NCBI RefSeq assembly: GCF_007713465.1
Contig: NZ_VMSG01000006.1
Coordinates: 1-64,000, forward strand
Direction: 5' to 3'
Length of the DNA: 64,000 nt
DNA from: Pseudomonas sp. H3(2019)
GTDB taxonomy: Bacteria; Pseudomonadota; Gammaproteobacteria; Pseudomonadales; Pseudomonadaceae
Under the pieces are notes generated by a model. That model ran no database searches, had not been told where the DNA came from, and was given only the letters and a program-made list of their open reading frames with translations. Below are positions 18,630 to 26,869 of the stretch, one piece after another; position 1 is the stretch's first letter; the number at the start of each line of letters is the position of its first letter. Position numbers and translations under genes: made by a program.

Positions 18630-20516
18630 TTAACTTGAGATCATATCAACTACCGGAGTGTTGGCGTGGAACTGCTGTTGGCAGATGGTTGCGCGCTGAA
18701 GCACCTTGGTCAAGGTCTGAAAGCTCGCCGGTTTAGTTAAAATATCATTGGCACTAGCGCCCCTAAAACGTTCTGTCTCGCTCGAAAAAGCGCTCGCGGT
18801 GAAAGCAACGATGTAGCACGTATCGCCCAGTGGTAGTTTTCGGATTTCACGGATGGCTTCCAGTCCATCCATAACGGGCATGTTGATGTCCATTAAAATG
18901 ACATGCGGAGTTGAAGTTTTATATGCATTGATCGCCTCTAGACCATTTGACGCAAGGTTGGGCCTATAGCCCAACTTCTGTAACATCGCCATGGCAACTT
19001 TCTGATTCACCGGATGATTCTCCACCAGCAGGATATCGAGCGGGTAATGACTGGCAAAAGACGGGTCGAAATCAACCACTGTATGCCCATCACCAATGGG
19101 TATTTCTGAGACTGAAAAAGGCTCCATTGGGAGTGAGAAGGAGAAAGTCGAGCCGACGCCCAACTGACTGGTAAAGGATAAAACCCCATTCTGCGCCTCG
19201 ACCAGATTTTTGCAGATGGAAAGGCCGAGCCCACTCCCTGTAAAGCGTTGATTGGTCGCCCCTTCAAATTGAGCAAAGGGCTTGAACAGACCGTCTTGCA
19301 GTTCTGCAGGGATACCTATGCCGGTGTCGCGTATCGAAAAGCTGAGTCGCGCTTGAGGACCGTATCCGCTGGCCGTGACCGAGAGCGCTACCTTTCCGGT
19401 TTCGGTGAATTTGAGCGCATTGCCCAGTAAGTTGATCAATATCTGGCGAAGACAATCGGCATCGGTTTTAACCATGAGAGGTACATCCGGTGAGACCTGG
19501 ACTTCAAGCACTATGGGTTTGTCCTGGATATTTTGTCGGACTATTTCAATACTGGACAAAACCAAGGTTCGCACTTCGAGTACGCGAGGCTTTAATTCAA
19601 GTTTTCCCGCTTCGATTTTTGCGAGGTCAAGAATGTTATCAATAAGAGATAGCAGGGTTCGTCCGCTCGTATGAATCGTTTTGAGCAGACTGCTTTGCTC
19701 CGGATTCAAGGAGGGGCCAGCCAGCAACTCGCTCGCACCGATGACACCGTACATGGGCGTGCGGATCTCATGACTCATGGTGGACAAAAATCTGGTTTTT
19801 GAACGATCGGCATCCTCGGCGGCGTTTTTTGCCTGCTTCAATACCTCTTCGTTTATTTGCAGTTGCTGGAGATGAGCACGAACGCGTATTAAGTCGATCA
19901 CGAACAAGAGACTGAAGGCGAGAAATACCAGAATGGCCAGGATGATATGGTGCAGGGAGTCCTGATTAAGTTGGTGGTGGTATTCCGCCAACGTGATCTC
20001 CGCGCCGGCAATATATGTCGTACCGTCCTGCGACTTTAATGGGATGAAGACGGCGCGAAAGTTTCCCCAATGATCCGAGTAATCGATCCAGGTGGGTTCG
20101 GTGCGCTCAAAGCTTTCGACCAAAGCCTGGCTGGCATCGGGATAGGGATCAAAAAAGCGTACGAAATTCTTATCTTGGATCTCTTTTTTTGATGCACTGG
20201 AGCTGACCAGATAAGCTACTCCCGAGCGTTTAACTACGGTGTAGACAAAGGCAGTACTCATTGAATCATTAAACTTGGAGAGTCGTTGAATAGCATCCAA
20301 ATCTTCCGCTTCCGATTTGGACTGTTTATTGATCAAGTTGTCATGGTAGCGGTCGCCAAGGATCGCCGAAGCGCCCAACGCTGCATCCAGCAGCTTGTTG
20401 TTAATGTTTTCAGTGAGGAGTCCTTTAGTCTCAACGTAGAGGTAGTAGATATAGCCACTGACACCCATGATATAGACCAACAGTAAAACCCATGTTTTCC
20501 GTCTGAGTTTGAACAT
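18630..20516 (-). CDS. hybrid sensor histidine kinase with receiver domain
   Basis: The 628-residue protein has a membrane segment at ~8-28, a periplasmic sensor region (~30-185, Cache-like by layout), a second membrane segment at ~190-212, a short coiled linker, HisKA with H249 in MSHEIRTP, and HATPase with N-box LLGNALKF and G-boxes (DTGIGIP, GSGLGLSI). A C-terminal receiver follows with predicted phosphoacceptor D543 in VILMDINMP. No output domain follows, so it must pass phosphate to a separate Hpt protein or regulator not encoded nearby. It is convergent with the cyclase-family gene and lies in the inserted segment. Confidence 0.93.
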   Translation of the reverse strand: MFKLRRKTWVLLLVYIMGVSGYIYYLYVETKGLLTENINNKLLDAALGASAILGDRYHDNLINKQSKSEAEDLDAIQRLSKFNDSMSTAFVYTVVKRSGVAYLVSSSASKKEIQDKNFVRFFDPYPDASQALVESFERTEPTWIDYSDHWGNFRAVFIPLKSQDGTTYIAGAEITLAEYHHQLNQDSLHHIILAILVFLAFSLLFVIDLIRVRAHLQQLQINEEVLKQAKNAAEDADRSKTRFLSTMSHEIRTPMYGVIGASELLAGPSLNPEQSSLLKTIHTSGRTLLSLIDNILDLAKIEAGKLELKPRVLEVRTLVLSSIEIVRQNIQDKPIVLEVQVSPDVPLMVKTDADCLRQILINLLGNALKFTETGKVALSVTASGYGPQARLSFSIRDTGIGIPAELQDGLFKPFAQFEGATNQRFTGSGLGLSICKNLVEAQNGVLSFTSQLGVGSTFSFSLPMEPFSVSEIPIGDGHTVVDFDPSFASHYPLDILLVENHPVNQKVAMAMLQKLGYRPNLASNGLEAINAYKTSTPHVILMDINMPVMDGLEAIREIRKLPLGDTCYIVAFTASAFSSETERFRGASANDILTKPASFQTLTKVLQRATICQQQFHANTPVVDMISS

Positions 20517-20900
20517 ACATCAGAGCCTCCATGCTCTCAAAGCCCGAGCATCGAAACTGTGCTCTGGGCGTCCATGATGCGGAGCATAATTTGAGTGGTG
20601 ACGGAAAACCATTTTTTATTTTTCATGGCTTTCCGAGGACGGCAGCCTTCATTTTAGAGGGGAATAGGCTGTATTTTTTGCGGACGTGTCCATAGAGCCT
20701 CCTGCCACTACAAATCCAACTGTGTGGTCAGTACGAGCGCAAATGGATGGTCAGATGCAACGCAATTGAGTGGTCAAGTCCACGCCATTACGCAACGAAG
20801 ACAAACAGATGATCCTTATCTGCCTGAGTTAGGGTTCGATTAGCATAAAGCCGAGCAATTGTGTCCTACTGACGCCACTGCCTGATTCCTTGGAAAACTG
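20517..20900. other. intergenic region between hybrid kinase and LysR genes
   Basis: This 384-bp stretch has no plausible gene. Its left part should contain the kinase promoter. Its right part holds three 23-bp direct repeats (20725-20793), annotated separately, and ends at the LysR stop codon. Confidence 0.6.
20725..20793. repeat. three 23-bp tandem repeats, IS21-end-like
   Basis: Three contiguous units begin with TGGTCA at 20725, 20748 and 20771, an exact 23-bp period. Units 1 and 2 agree at 15 of 23 bases and share a CGCAA block; unit 3 is more diverged. Spaced repeats of this kind are transposase-binding sites near the ends of IS21-family and Tn7-like elements. No transposase gene is nearby, so this would be an orphan end. 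The identification is inferred from architecture only. Confidence 0.55.
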
Positions 20901-21848
20901 TCAGTCAGCGAAGTGCATCGTTCGGGTTTCCCCCATCAATAGCGCCTGATTCTGCTCGGTCACGGCGCGAATGTAATCCCACAGCAATGTGATCCGCTTG
21001 AGCTTGCGCAGGTCCTCGCGGCAGTACATCCAGAACTGCCGGGTGATGTTGATTTCCTCCGGCAGCACCGGCAGCAGTCGTGGATCCTGGGCCGCCAGGA
21101 AGCACGGCAGAATCGCCAGCGAGCGGCCTTGCTGCGCGGCCACGAATTGCGCAATTACGCTGGTGCTGCGCAGGTTGGCGCTGGCGCCGGGCAGTACATT
21201 CGCCAGGTACAGCAGCTCCGAGCTGAATGCCAGATCGTCGACATAACTGATGAATTGATGCTTGCCCAAATCGGCCGGGCGGCGGATGGGTGGGTGTTGG
21301 TCGAGGTAATCCTGGGTCGCGTACAGCTGCAAACGGTAGTCACAGAGTTTGCAGCAGACATAAGGGCCGTGTTCCGGGCGTTCCAGGGCGATGACAATAT
21401 CTGCCTCGCGCTTGGACAGGCTGATGAAGTGCGGCAACGGCAGGATATCCACCGAAATCGCCGGATAGGCATCGACGAAGTGGCTGAGCTGCGGGGTGAT
21501 GAAAAAGCTGCCGAAACCCTCGGTGCAGCCCATCCGCACATGGCCGGATAACGCCACGCCCGAGCCGGACACCTGCTCGCACGCCATGTGCAGCGTGCTT
21601 TCTATGGATTCGGCATAACCCAGCAAACGCTGGCCTTCGGCAGTCAATACGAAGCCATTGGTCCGTGATTTTTCGAACAACAACGTCCCCAATGCACCTT
21701 CCAGCGAACTGATCCGCCGTGACACGGTGGTGTAATCCACGGCCAGGCGTTTGGCAGCGCTGCTGGCCTTGCGGGTGCGGGCGACTTCGAGGAAAAACTT
21801 CAGGTCGTCCCAGTTCAACGAGCCTAACGATGTGATGTTTTTTTGCAT
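20901..21848 (-). CDS. LysR-family transcriptional regulator, probable regulator of mmsAB
   Basis: The 315-residue protein starts at ATG 21848 (an upstream extension in frame runs antisense to mmsA and is rejected). It has an N-terminal winged helix (LNWDDLKFFLEVARTRKASSAAKRLAVDYTTVSRRI) and a LysR substrate-binding domain. It is divergent from mmsA with a 150-bp shared promoter region, which suggests it controls methylmalonate-semialdehyde metabolism; in P. aeruginosa the corresponding regulator MmsR is AraC-type, so the link is inferred from position. Its 3' end is duplicated next to yfiB. Confidence 0.93.
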   Translation of the reverse strand: MQKNITSLGSLNWDDLKFFLEVARTRKASSAAKRLAVDYTTVSRRISSLEGALGTLLFEKSRTNGFVLTAEGQRLLGYAESIESTLHMACEQVSGSGVALSGHVRMGCTEGFGSFFITPQLSHFVDAYPAISVDILPLPHFISLSKREADIVIALERPEHGPYVCCKLCDYRLQLYATQDYLDQHPPIRRPADLGKHQFISYVDDLAFSSELLYLANVLPGASANLRSTSVIAQFVAAQQGRSLAILPCFLAAQDPRLLPVLPEEINITRQFWMYCREDLRKLKRITLLWDYIRAVTEQNQALLMGETRTMHFAD

Positions 21849-21864
21849 GTTGGACCGGCTTTTA

Positions 21865-21891
21865 TGTGCGTTCTTATTAGAAGTTTGCACA
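21865..21891. promoter_or_regulatory. candidate LysR operator in the LysR-mmsA intergenic region
   Basis: TGTGC (21865-21869) and GCACA (21887-21891) form an outer dyad around an inner TTCT-TATT-AGAA (21871-21882). It starts 17 bp upstream of the LysR ATG, a usual place for an autoregulatory LysR site. The two dyads are not perfectly concentric, so this is a candidate only. Confidence 0.4.
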
Positions 21892-21998
21892 TCTATACTC
21901 CAAAAACAGTCCGACAACCAACTCGCGACACACGCCTCATTACAAGGCGACTTTTCTCGCCTTGGCTCCCTGCATAACAACAAGTCCAGGAGACCGTC

Positions 21999-23522
21999 AT
22001 GAACGCATCGCTCACGCCAGAAACCACTGTGCAAAAGGTCAAGCTGTTGATCGACGGCCAATGGGTCGAGTCCCAGACCACCGAGTGGCACGACATCGTC
22101 AATCCGGCGACCCAGCAAGTGCTGGCTAAAGTGCCGTTCGCTATGCCTGCGGAAGTCGACGCGGCGATCAGCGCCGCTCATCGTGCCTTCCAGACCTGGA
22201 AGCTGACACCAATTGGCGCGCGGATGCGCATCATGCTCAAGCTTCAGGCGTTGATTCGCGAGCACTCCAAGCGCATCGCCGTGGTTCTCAGCGCCGAGCA
22301 GGGCAAAACCATCGCCGACGCTGAAGGCGATATCTTCCGTGGCCTGGAAGTGGTCGAGCACGCGTGCTCCATCGGCAGCCTGCAAATGGGCGAATTCGCA
22401 GAAAACGTGGCAGGCGGTGTTGATACCTACACCCTGCGCCAACCGATCGGCGTTTGCGCGGGCATCACGCCGTTCAACTTCCCGGCGATGATCCCGTTGT
22501 GGATGTTCCCGATGGCCATCGCCTGCGGCAACACCTTTGTGCTCAAACCGTCCGAACAAGACCCGATGTCGACCATGCTGCTGGTGGAACTGGCCATCGA
22601 GGCTGGCATTCCTGCCGGCGTGCTCAATGTGGTTCACGGCGGCAAGGATGTGGTGGACGCGCTCTGCACCCACAAAGACATCAAGGCTGTTTCGTTCGTC
22701 GGTTCGACTGCAGTCGGTACTCACGTCTACGACCTGGCCGGCAAACACGGCAAACGCGTGCAATCGATGATGGGCGCCAAGAACCACGCGGTGGTACTAC
22801 CCGATGCCAATCGTGAGCAAGCCCTCAATGCGCTGGTCGGTGCCGGTTTCGGCGCCGCCGGTCAACGCTGCATGGCCACCTCGGTGGTGGTGCTGGTGGG
22901 CGCGGCCAAGCAGTGGCTGCCAGACCTCAAGGCATTGGCGCAAAAACTCAAAGTGAATGCCGGCAGCGAGCCAGGCACCGACGTCGGCCCGGTGATTTCG
23001 AAACGGGCCAAGACGCGGATTCTCGAGCTGATCGAAAGCGGCATCAAGGAAGGCGCAAAGCTGGAGTTGGATGGTCGTGACATCAGCGTCCCGGGGTACG
23101 AAAAAGGCAACTTTGTCGGCCCGACCCTGTTCTCCGGCGTGACCACCGACATGCAGATCTACACCCAGGAAATCTTCGGTCCGGTGCTGGTGGTGCTGGA
23201 AGTCGAGACCCTCGATCAGGCGATTGCCCTGGTCAACGCCAACCCGTTCGGTAACGGCACCGGCCTGTTCACCCAGAGCGGCGCGGCGGCGCGTAAATTC
23301 CAGAATGAAATCGACGTCGGTCAGGTCGGCATCAACATCCCGATCCCGGTGCCGGTTCCGTTCTTCAGCTTCACCGGCTCCCGTGGTTCCAAGCTCGGCG
23401 ACCTCGGTCCGTATGGCAAGCAAGTGGTGCAGTTCTACACTCAGACCAAGACCGTCACCAGTCGCTGGTTCGACGATGACAGCGTCAATGACGGTGTGAA
23501 CACAACCATCAATTTGCGTTAA
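21999..23522 (+). CDS. mmsA: methylmalonate-semialdehyde dehydrogenase (CoA-acylating)
   Basis: MmsA oxidises (methyl)malonate semialdehyde to propionyl- or acetyl-CoA in valine and myo-inositol breakdown. The 507-residue protein is a CoA-dependent aldehyde dehydrogenase with the NAD-binding segment [25 protein letters not shown], and the active-site cysteine in GAAGQRCMA. It lacks the general-base glutamate motif of ordinary ALDHs, having [10 protein letters not shown] instead, as expected for MmsA. mmsB follows after ten bases. An AGGAGA ribosome site precedes the start. Confidence 0.95.
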   Translation: MNASLTPETTVQKVKLLIDGQWVESQTTEWHDIVNPATQQVLAKVPFAMPAEVDAAISAAHRAFQTWKLTPIGARMRIMLKLQALIREHSKRIAVVLSAEQGKTIADAEGDIFRGLEVVEHACSIGSLQMGEFAENVAGGVDTYTLRQPIGVCAGITPFNFPAMIPLWMFPMAIACGNTFVLKPSEQDPMSTMLLVELAIEAGIPAGVLNVVHGGKDVVDALCTHKDIKAVSFVGSTAVGTHVYDLAGKHGKRVQSMMGAKNHAVVLPDANREQALNALVGAGFGAAGQRCMATSVVVLVGAAKQWLPDLKALAQKLKVNAGSEPGTDVGPVISKRAKTRILELIESGIKEGAKLELDGRDISVPGYEKGNFVGPTLFSGVTTDMQIYTQEIFGPVLVVLEVETLDQAIALVNANPFGNGTGLFTQSGAAARKFQNEIDVGQVGINIPIPVPVPFFSFTGSRGSKLGDLGPYGKQVVQFYTQTKTVTSRWFDDDSVNDGVNTTINLR

Positions 23523-23532
23523 GGAGCCGGAC

Positions 23533-24420
23533 ATGAAAATCGCTTTTATCGGTCTCGGCAACATGGGCGCGCCGATGGCGCGCAACCTGATCAAGGCAGG
23601 CCATTCGCTGAATCTGGTCGACCTGAACAAAGCCGTACTCGCCGAGTTGGCGCAACTGGGCGGCACCATCAGCGCTTCGGCGCGTGAGGCAGCCCAAGGT
23701 GCAGAACTGGTGATTACCATGCTGCCAGCGGCGGTTCATGTGCGCAGCGTCTGGCTGGGTGAAGACGGCGTGCTGGCCGGGATCGCCAAGGGCGTTCCCG
23801 CCGTGGATTGCAGCACCATCGACCCGCAGACCGCCCGCGATGTTGCCGCCGCTGCGGCCAGGCAAGGTGTGGCCATGGCTGATGCGCCGGTTTCCGGGGG
23901 TACCGGTGGCGCTACGGCCGGGACGCTGACCTTCATGGTCGGCGCTACGCCGGAGCTGTTCGCCACCCTGCAACCGGTATTGGCACAGATGGGCCGCAAT
24001 ATCGTGCATTGCGGTGAAGTCGGCACCGGGCAAATCGCCAAGATCTGCAACAACCTGTTGTTGGCGATTTCCATGGTCGGCGTCAGCGAAGCCATGGCCC
24101 TTGGCGATGCCTTGGGCATCGACACTCAGGTGCTGGCGGGGATCATCAACAGTTCGACCGGTCGTTGCTGGAGTTCGGAGATGTACAACCCGTGGCCGGG
24201 CATCGTCGAAACAGCACCGGCATCGCGTGGTTATACCGGCGGTTTTGGTGCCGAGCTGATGCTCAAGGACCTGGGGCTGGCCACTGAAGCCGCGCGTCAG
24301 GCGCACCAGCCGGTGATGCTCGGCGCGGTGGCTCAGCAGTTGTATCAGGCGATGAGTCAGCGTGGCGAAGGCGGCAAGGACTTCTCGGCCATCATCAACA
24401 GCTATCGCAAACCCCACTAA
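23533..24420 (+). CDS. mmsB: 3-hydroxyisobutyrate dehydrogenase
   Basis: MmsB oxidises 3-hydroxyisobutyrate to methylmalonate semialdehyde with NAD, the step before MmsA in valine catabolism. The 295-residue protein starts with the Rossmann motif FIGLGNMGAPMA, has DAPVSGGTGGA (substrate site) and the catalytic lysine region IAKICNNLLL. It is the second gene of the mmsAB operon and ends at a strong terminator. Confidence 0.95.
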   Translation: MKIAFIGLGNMGAPMARNLIKAGHSLNLVDLNKAVLAELAQLGGTISASAREAAQGAELVITMLPAAVHVRSVWLGEDGVLAGIAKGVPAVDCSTIDPQTARDVAAAAARQGVAMADAPVSGGTGGATAGTLTFMVGATPELFATLQPVLAQMGRNIVHCGEVGTGQIAKICNNLLLAISMVGVSEAMALGDALGIDTQVLAGIINSSTGRCWSSEMYNPWPGIVETAPASRGYTGGFGAELMLKDLGLATEAARQAHQPVMLGAVAQQLYQAMSQRGEGGKDFSAIINSYRKPH

Positions 24421-24428
24421 GGGTTTTT

Positions 24429-24463
24429 CCGGGAACCCGCGTCGGGCGGGTTCCCGGTTTTTT
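24429..24463 (+). terminator. rho-independent terminator of mmsAB
   Basis: A perfect 12-bp GC-rich stem (24429-24440 with 24446-24457), five-base loop, then a T-run. It begins nine bases after the mmsB stop. Confidence 0.92.
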
Positions 24464-24474
24464 ATTCGTCGAAA

Positions 24475-24527
24475 AAAAGATCGCAGGCTACGGCATCTGT
24501 AGGAACTGCCGTAGCCTGCGATCTTTT
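24475..24527. repeat. perfect 21-bp inverted repeat, Pseudomonas intergenic palindrome
   Basis: Arms 24475-24495 and 24507-24527 are perfectly complementary (GATCGCAGGCTACGGCA core) around an 11-base loop, with A-tract and T-tract edges. It lies between convergent mmsB and the cupin gene and ends six bases before the latter's stop, so it could also terminate the cupin transcript. A half copy of the same family lies at 35527-35545. Confidence 0.8.
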
Positions 24528-24533
24528 GTTCTA

Positions 24534-24878
24534 TCAGGCGAAAACGAAATACTTGCGCACGGTCTCGACCACTTCCCACGTACCGGTCATCCCCGGCTCA
24601 ATCACGAAAATATCACCGGCGCGAAGATGGATGGGCTCCATACCGTCGGGCGTGATCACGCAGTAGCCTTCCTGGAAATGGCAGTACTCCCACTTCACAT
24701 ACTCGACGCGCCATTTACCCGGCGTGCAAATCCAGGTGCCCATGATCTTGCTGCCGTCTTCGCTGGTGTAGGCGTTGAGGTTGACGGTGTGCGGGTCACC
24801 TTCGAGTTTTTCCCATTTGCAGGCATCGAGCACCGGCAGTGGATGGGTATCGCGAAGAACGGTAATGGGTTTGGACAT
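24534..24878 (-). CDS. cupin domain protein (DUF861-like)
   Basis: A 114-residue single-domain cupin. The start at 24878 (MSKPITVL) is preferred over an upstream in-frame alternative. WICTPGKWRVEY, EYCHFQEGYCVITPDG and LRAGDIFVIEPGMTGTWEV follow the pattern of the DUF861/EutQ-like cupins found beside amine and amino acid catabolic genes. Small-molecule binding or an isomerase/glyoxylase-type role is possible; no specific function can be assigned. Confidence 0.85.
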   Translation of the reverse strand: MSKPITVLRDTHPLPVLDACKWEKLEGDPHTVNLNAYTSEDGSKIMGTWICTPGKWRVEYVKWEYCHFQEGYCVITPDGMEPIHLRAGDIFVIEPGMTGTWEVVETVRKYFVFA

Positions 24879-24982
24879 GCTGACTCCGAGCGTTAGGCAG
24901 GACTGAAGTCGCACCCTATAGCGCCCGGCACGGTGTCAGTTGTCTGTGCTCGACACTCAGCTGTCCAGAAACGCGCTATCGA

Positions 24983-25354
24983 TCAAACCCGCTCAAGCGG
25001 ACACTCAGATTGAGCTTGCATCAGGCTGGCTTCGAATTCAGTCAATTGCACGTATTGGCGGGCCAACGCGGTAATTCTGTCCGCCAGCTCCTGCTTTTTA
25101 TCGGCAATCGCCTGATGCGCCAGATGCCACGGCAGTGCCTGCCCACGTTGGCCCTGAAGCACCGCCTGCAATTCCTTGAGCTTGAACCCCAGTTGCTGAG
25201 CGCATTTGATGAAGGTCAGCAGCTCGACGCTCTGTTGGTCATAGAGGCGGTATTTGCCCTGGCGTTGCGCGGGCGGCAGGAGGCCGATGTCCTCATAGTG
25301 GCGAATGCTTTTGACGGTCGTGCCTGACAGCTGCGCGGCTTTGCCGATGAACAT
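24983..25354 (-). CDS. MerR-family transcriptional regulator
   Basis: The 123-residue protein has the MerR winged helix (FIGKAAQLSGTTVKSIRHYEDIGLLPPAQR, GKYRLYDQQSV) followed by a dimerising coiled coil. Cysteines at ~51 and in the C-terminal tail (SECPLE) could sense redox or electrophiles. It lies 53 bp downstream of the quinone reductase gene on the same strand. The MerR-type promoter upstream of that gene (26013-26043) is its likely target, giving autoregulation within a two-gene operon. Confidence 0.92.
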   Translation of the reverse strand: MFIGKAAQLSGTTVKSIRHYEDIGLLPPAQRQGKYRLYDQQSVELLTFIKCAQQLGFKLKELQAVLQGQRGQALPWHLAHQAIADKKQELADRITALARQYVQLTEFEASLMQAQSECPLERV

Positions 25355-25407
25355 GAAAAATCCCTTTTGCGAGTGTCTCCGTTGATGCGCGCAATTATCC
25401 GCGAGAT

Positions 25408-25983
25408 TCAGCCAGCACCGATAGCCTGCGCTTGCATGAGCCAGCGTTCCCTTTGATGCTCAGTTGAGCCCAGGACCGGGCCGAAGGTCAGGGTATTGAG
25501 TGGCGTGATGCCACAGAACGCCAGTGTGGTTTTGCGCATCTGATGCAGTCCGGGCATGCGATAAATCCAGCGGTAGTACCAGGGCGGGGTATCCATGGTC
25601 ACCAGCAGGTCGGCCGTGCGCCCGTGCAGGAGTTTGTCCGGGAAGGCTTTGCCCTGGCGGTACTTGAAGGCGAAACCGGGAAGAAATGTTCGGTCGAAAA
25701 AGCCCTTGAGTAACGCCGGAATCGCCCCCCACCAGATCGGATAGACAAAGGTCAGGTGTTCCGCCCAGGTGATATCCGCCTGAGCCTTCAGCAGATCGTC
25801 TTCCAGCGGCTGAATTTGTTGATAGCCCTCGCGCAATATCGGGTCGAAACTCAAGGTTCCCAGGCGTAACTCACGGACCTCATGTCCGGCGTTTTTTGCC
25901 GCCTGTACATAGCGGTCGGTGAGGGCGCCGCAGAAACTGTTGCTTGATGGATGGCCGAGAATCACCAGTATTCGTTTGCTCAT
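25408..25983 (-). CDS. NAD(P)H dehydrogenase (quinone), flavodoxin-like fold
   Basis: The 191-residue protein from ATG 25983 is a flavodoxin-fold reductase: ILVILGHPSSNSFCGAL (FMN phosphate loop), WAEHLTFVYPIWWGAIPALLKGFFDR, and a C-terminal FGPVLGSTEHQRERW. Relatives (YwrO/MdaB/KefF type) perform two-electron reduction of quinones or nitroaromatics. It is followed by a MerR regulator gene and preceded by a MerR-type promoter, so it is probably induced by electrophilic or redox stress. Confidence 0.9.
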   Translation of the reverse strand: MSKRILVILGHPSSNSFCGALTDRYVQAAKNAGHEVRELRLGTLSFDPILREGYQQIQPLEDDLLKAQADITWAEHLTFVYPIWWGAIPALLKGFFDRTFLPGFAFKYRQGKAFPDKLLHGRTADLLVTMDTPPWYYRWIYRMPGLHQMRKTTLAFCGITPLNTLTFGPVLGSTEHQRERWLMQAQAIGAG

Positions 25984-26012
25984 CACTTCGTCCCTGGGTA
26001 GCAAAACGACAA

Positions 26013-26043
26013 GGATAAAGTCGGCCCCTTGGGGGAGAGTCAA
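26013..26043 (-). promoter_or_regulatory. MerR-type promoter/operator for the quinone reductase operon
   Basis: On the minus strand a -35 TTGACT (26043-26038) and a -10 TTATCC/TTTATC (26018-26013 or 26019-26014) are separated by an over-long 18-19-bp spacer containing the dyad CCCCAAGGGG (26025-26034). This is the architecture bound and underwound by MerR-family activators. The quinone reductase ATG lies ~30 bp downstream at 25983. Confidence 0.8.
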
Positions 26044-26203
26044 GCGTCGCCAGGTGCCTGTTTCGCGCATTGAAATTTTCACCCGCTAAACTTCAGGTTC
26101 TTGGCATTAAGTGCGAAACATTTGGGTGTTCCCGACGGTTTTCGCAAGAATCTTCACAGGCATCACTCGTATCATTCACGCGAGAGTTGTCGAGAGCTAT
26201 GCA

Positions 26204-26869
26204 ATGAATAAAACAATGTCGTGGTGGGATATCAGCCCGCCCTTGAGCACCGCAACACCGACGTGGCCGGGCGATACGCCGTTTCAGGAAGAGCGCGTCT
26301 GGACCTTCGGGCCTGAATGCCCGGTGAATGTCGGTCGTATCACCCTGTCTCCCCACACCGGCGCCCATGTCGATGCACCGTTGCACTACAGTGCCGACGG
26401 TGCGGCCATTGGCGATGTATCGCTGGATGTTTATATCGGTCCGTGTCGCGTCTTGCATTGTCTGGACAGCGATCGGCTGGTTCAGCCCGGGCAACTGGAA
26501 GGGCGCCTTGACGATCTGCCCGAGCGCGTCTTGCTGCGCACTTATCAACAGGCGCCGCTAACGGCCTGGGATCCGGACTTCACGGCTGTAGCCAAAGAAA
26601 CCGTCGACCTGCTGGCGAGCCTTGGCGTGCGGCTGATCGGTATCGATACACCGTCGCTGGACCCTCAACAGTCCAAGACCATGGATTCGCACAACGCAGT
26701 GGCCCGCCATGGCATGGCGATTCTCGAAGGCATCGTGCTCGATGACGTGCCGGAAGGCGACTATGAACTGATTGCGCTGCCGCTGCGGTTTGCCAACCTG
26801 GACGCGAGTCCGGTCAGGGCTATTTTGCGTCCACTGAACAAACCGCCACTTGAGGAGCCTGCTCAATGA
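26204..26869 (+). CDS. kynB: kynurenine formamidase
   Basis: KynB hydrolyses N-formylkynurenine to kynurenine and formate. The start at 26204 ([14 protein letters not shown]) gives 221 residues; a longer in-frame start at 26111 is not supported by the family. The metal-binding motif H-T-G-A-H-V-D-A-P is intact, as are [18 protein letters not shown] and the ILEGI glutamate. The stop overlaps the kynA ATG by four bases, so the first two steps of tryptophan breakdown are translationally coupled. Confidence 0.95.
   Translation: MNKTMSWWDISPPLSTATPTWPGDTPFQEERVWTFGPECPVNVGRITLSPHTGAHVDAPLHYSADGAAIGDVSLDVYIGPCRVLHCLDSDRLVQPGQLEGRLDDLPERVLLRTYQQAPLTAWDPDFTAVAKETVDLLASLGVRLIGIDTPSLDPQQSKTMDSHNAVARHGMAILEGIVLDDVPEGDYELIALPLRFANLDASPVRAILRPLNKPPLEEPAQ

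Noticed and set aside
21849..22787. In-frame extension of the LysR gene upstream to 22787
   Set aside because: It runs antisense through mmsA; the LysR family start with its helix-turn-helix begins at 21848.
24475..24527. Palindromes here and at 37007, 37988 and 11061 as CRISPR repeats
   Set aside because: They are single intergenic palindromes without regular spacers and match REP-type elements.
26111..26203. N-terminal extension of KynB from ATG 26111
   Set aside because: The extra 31 residues are not part of the formamidase family and the start at 26204 fits family length.
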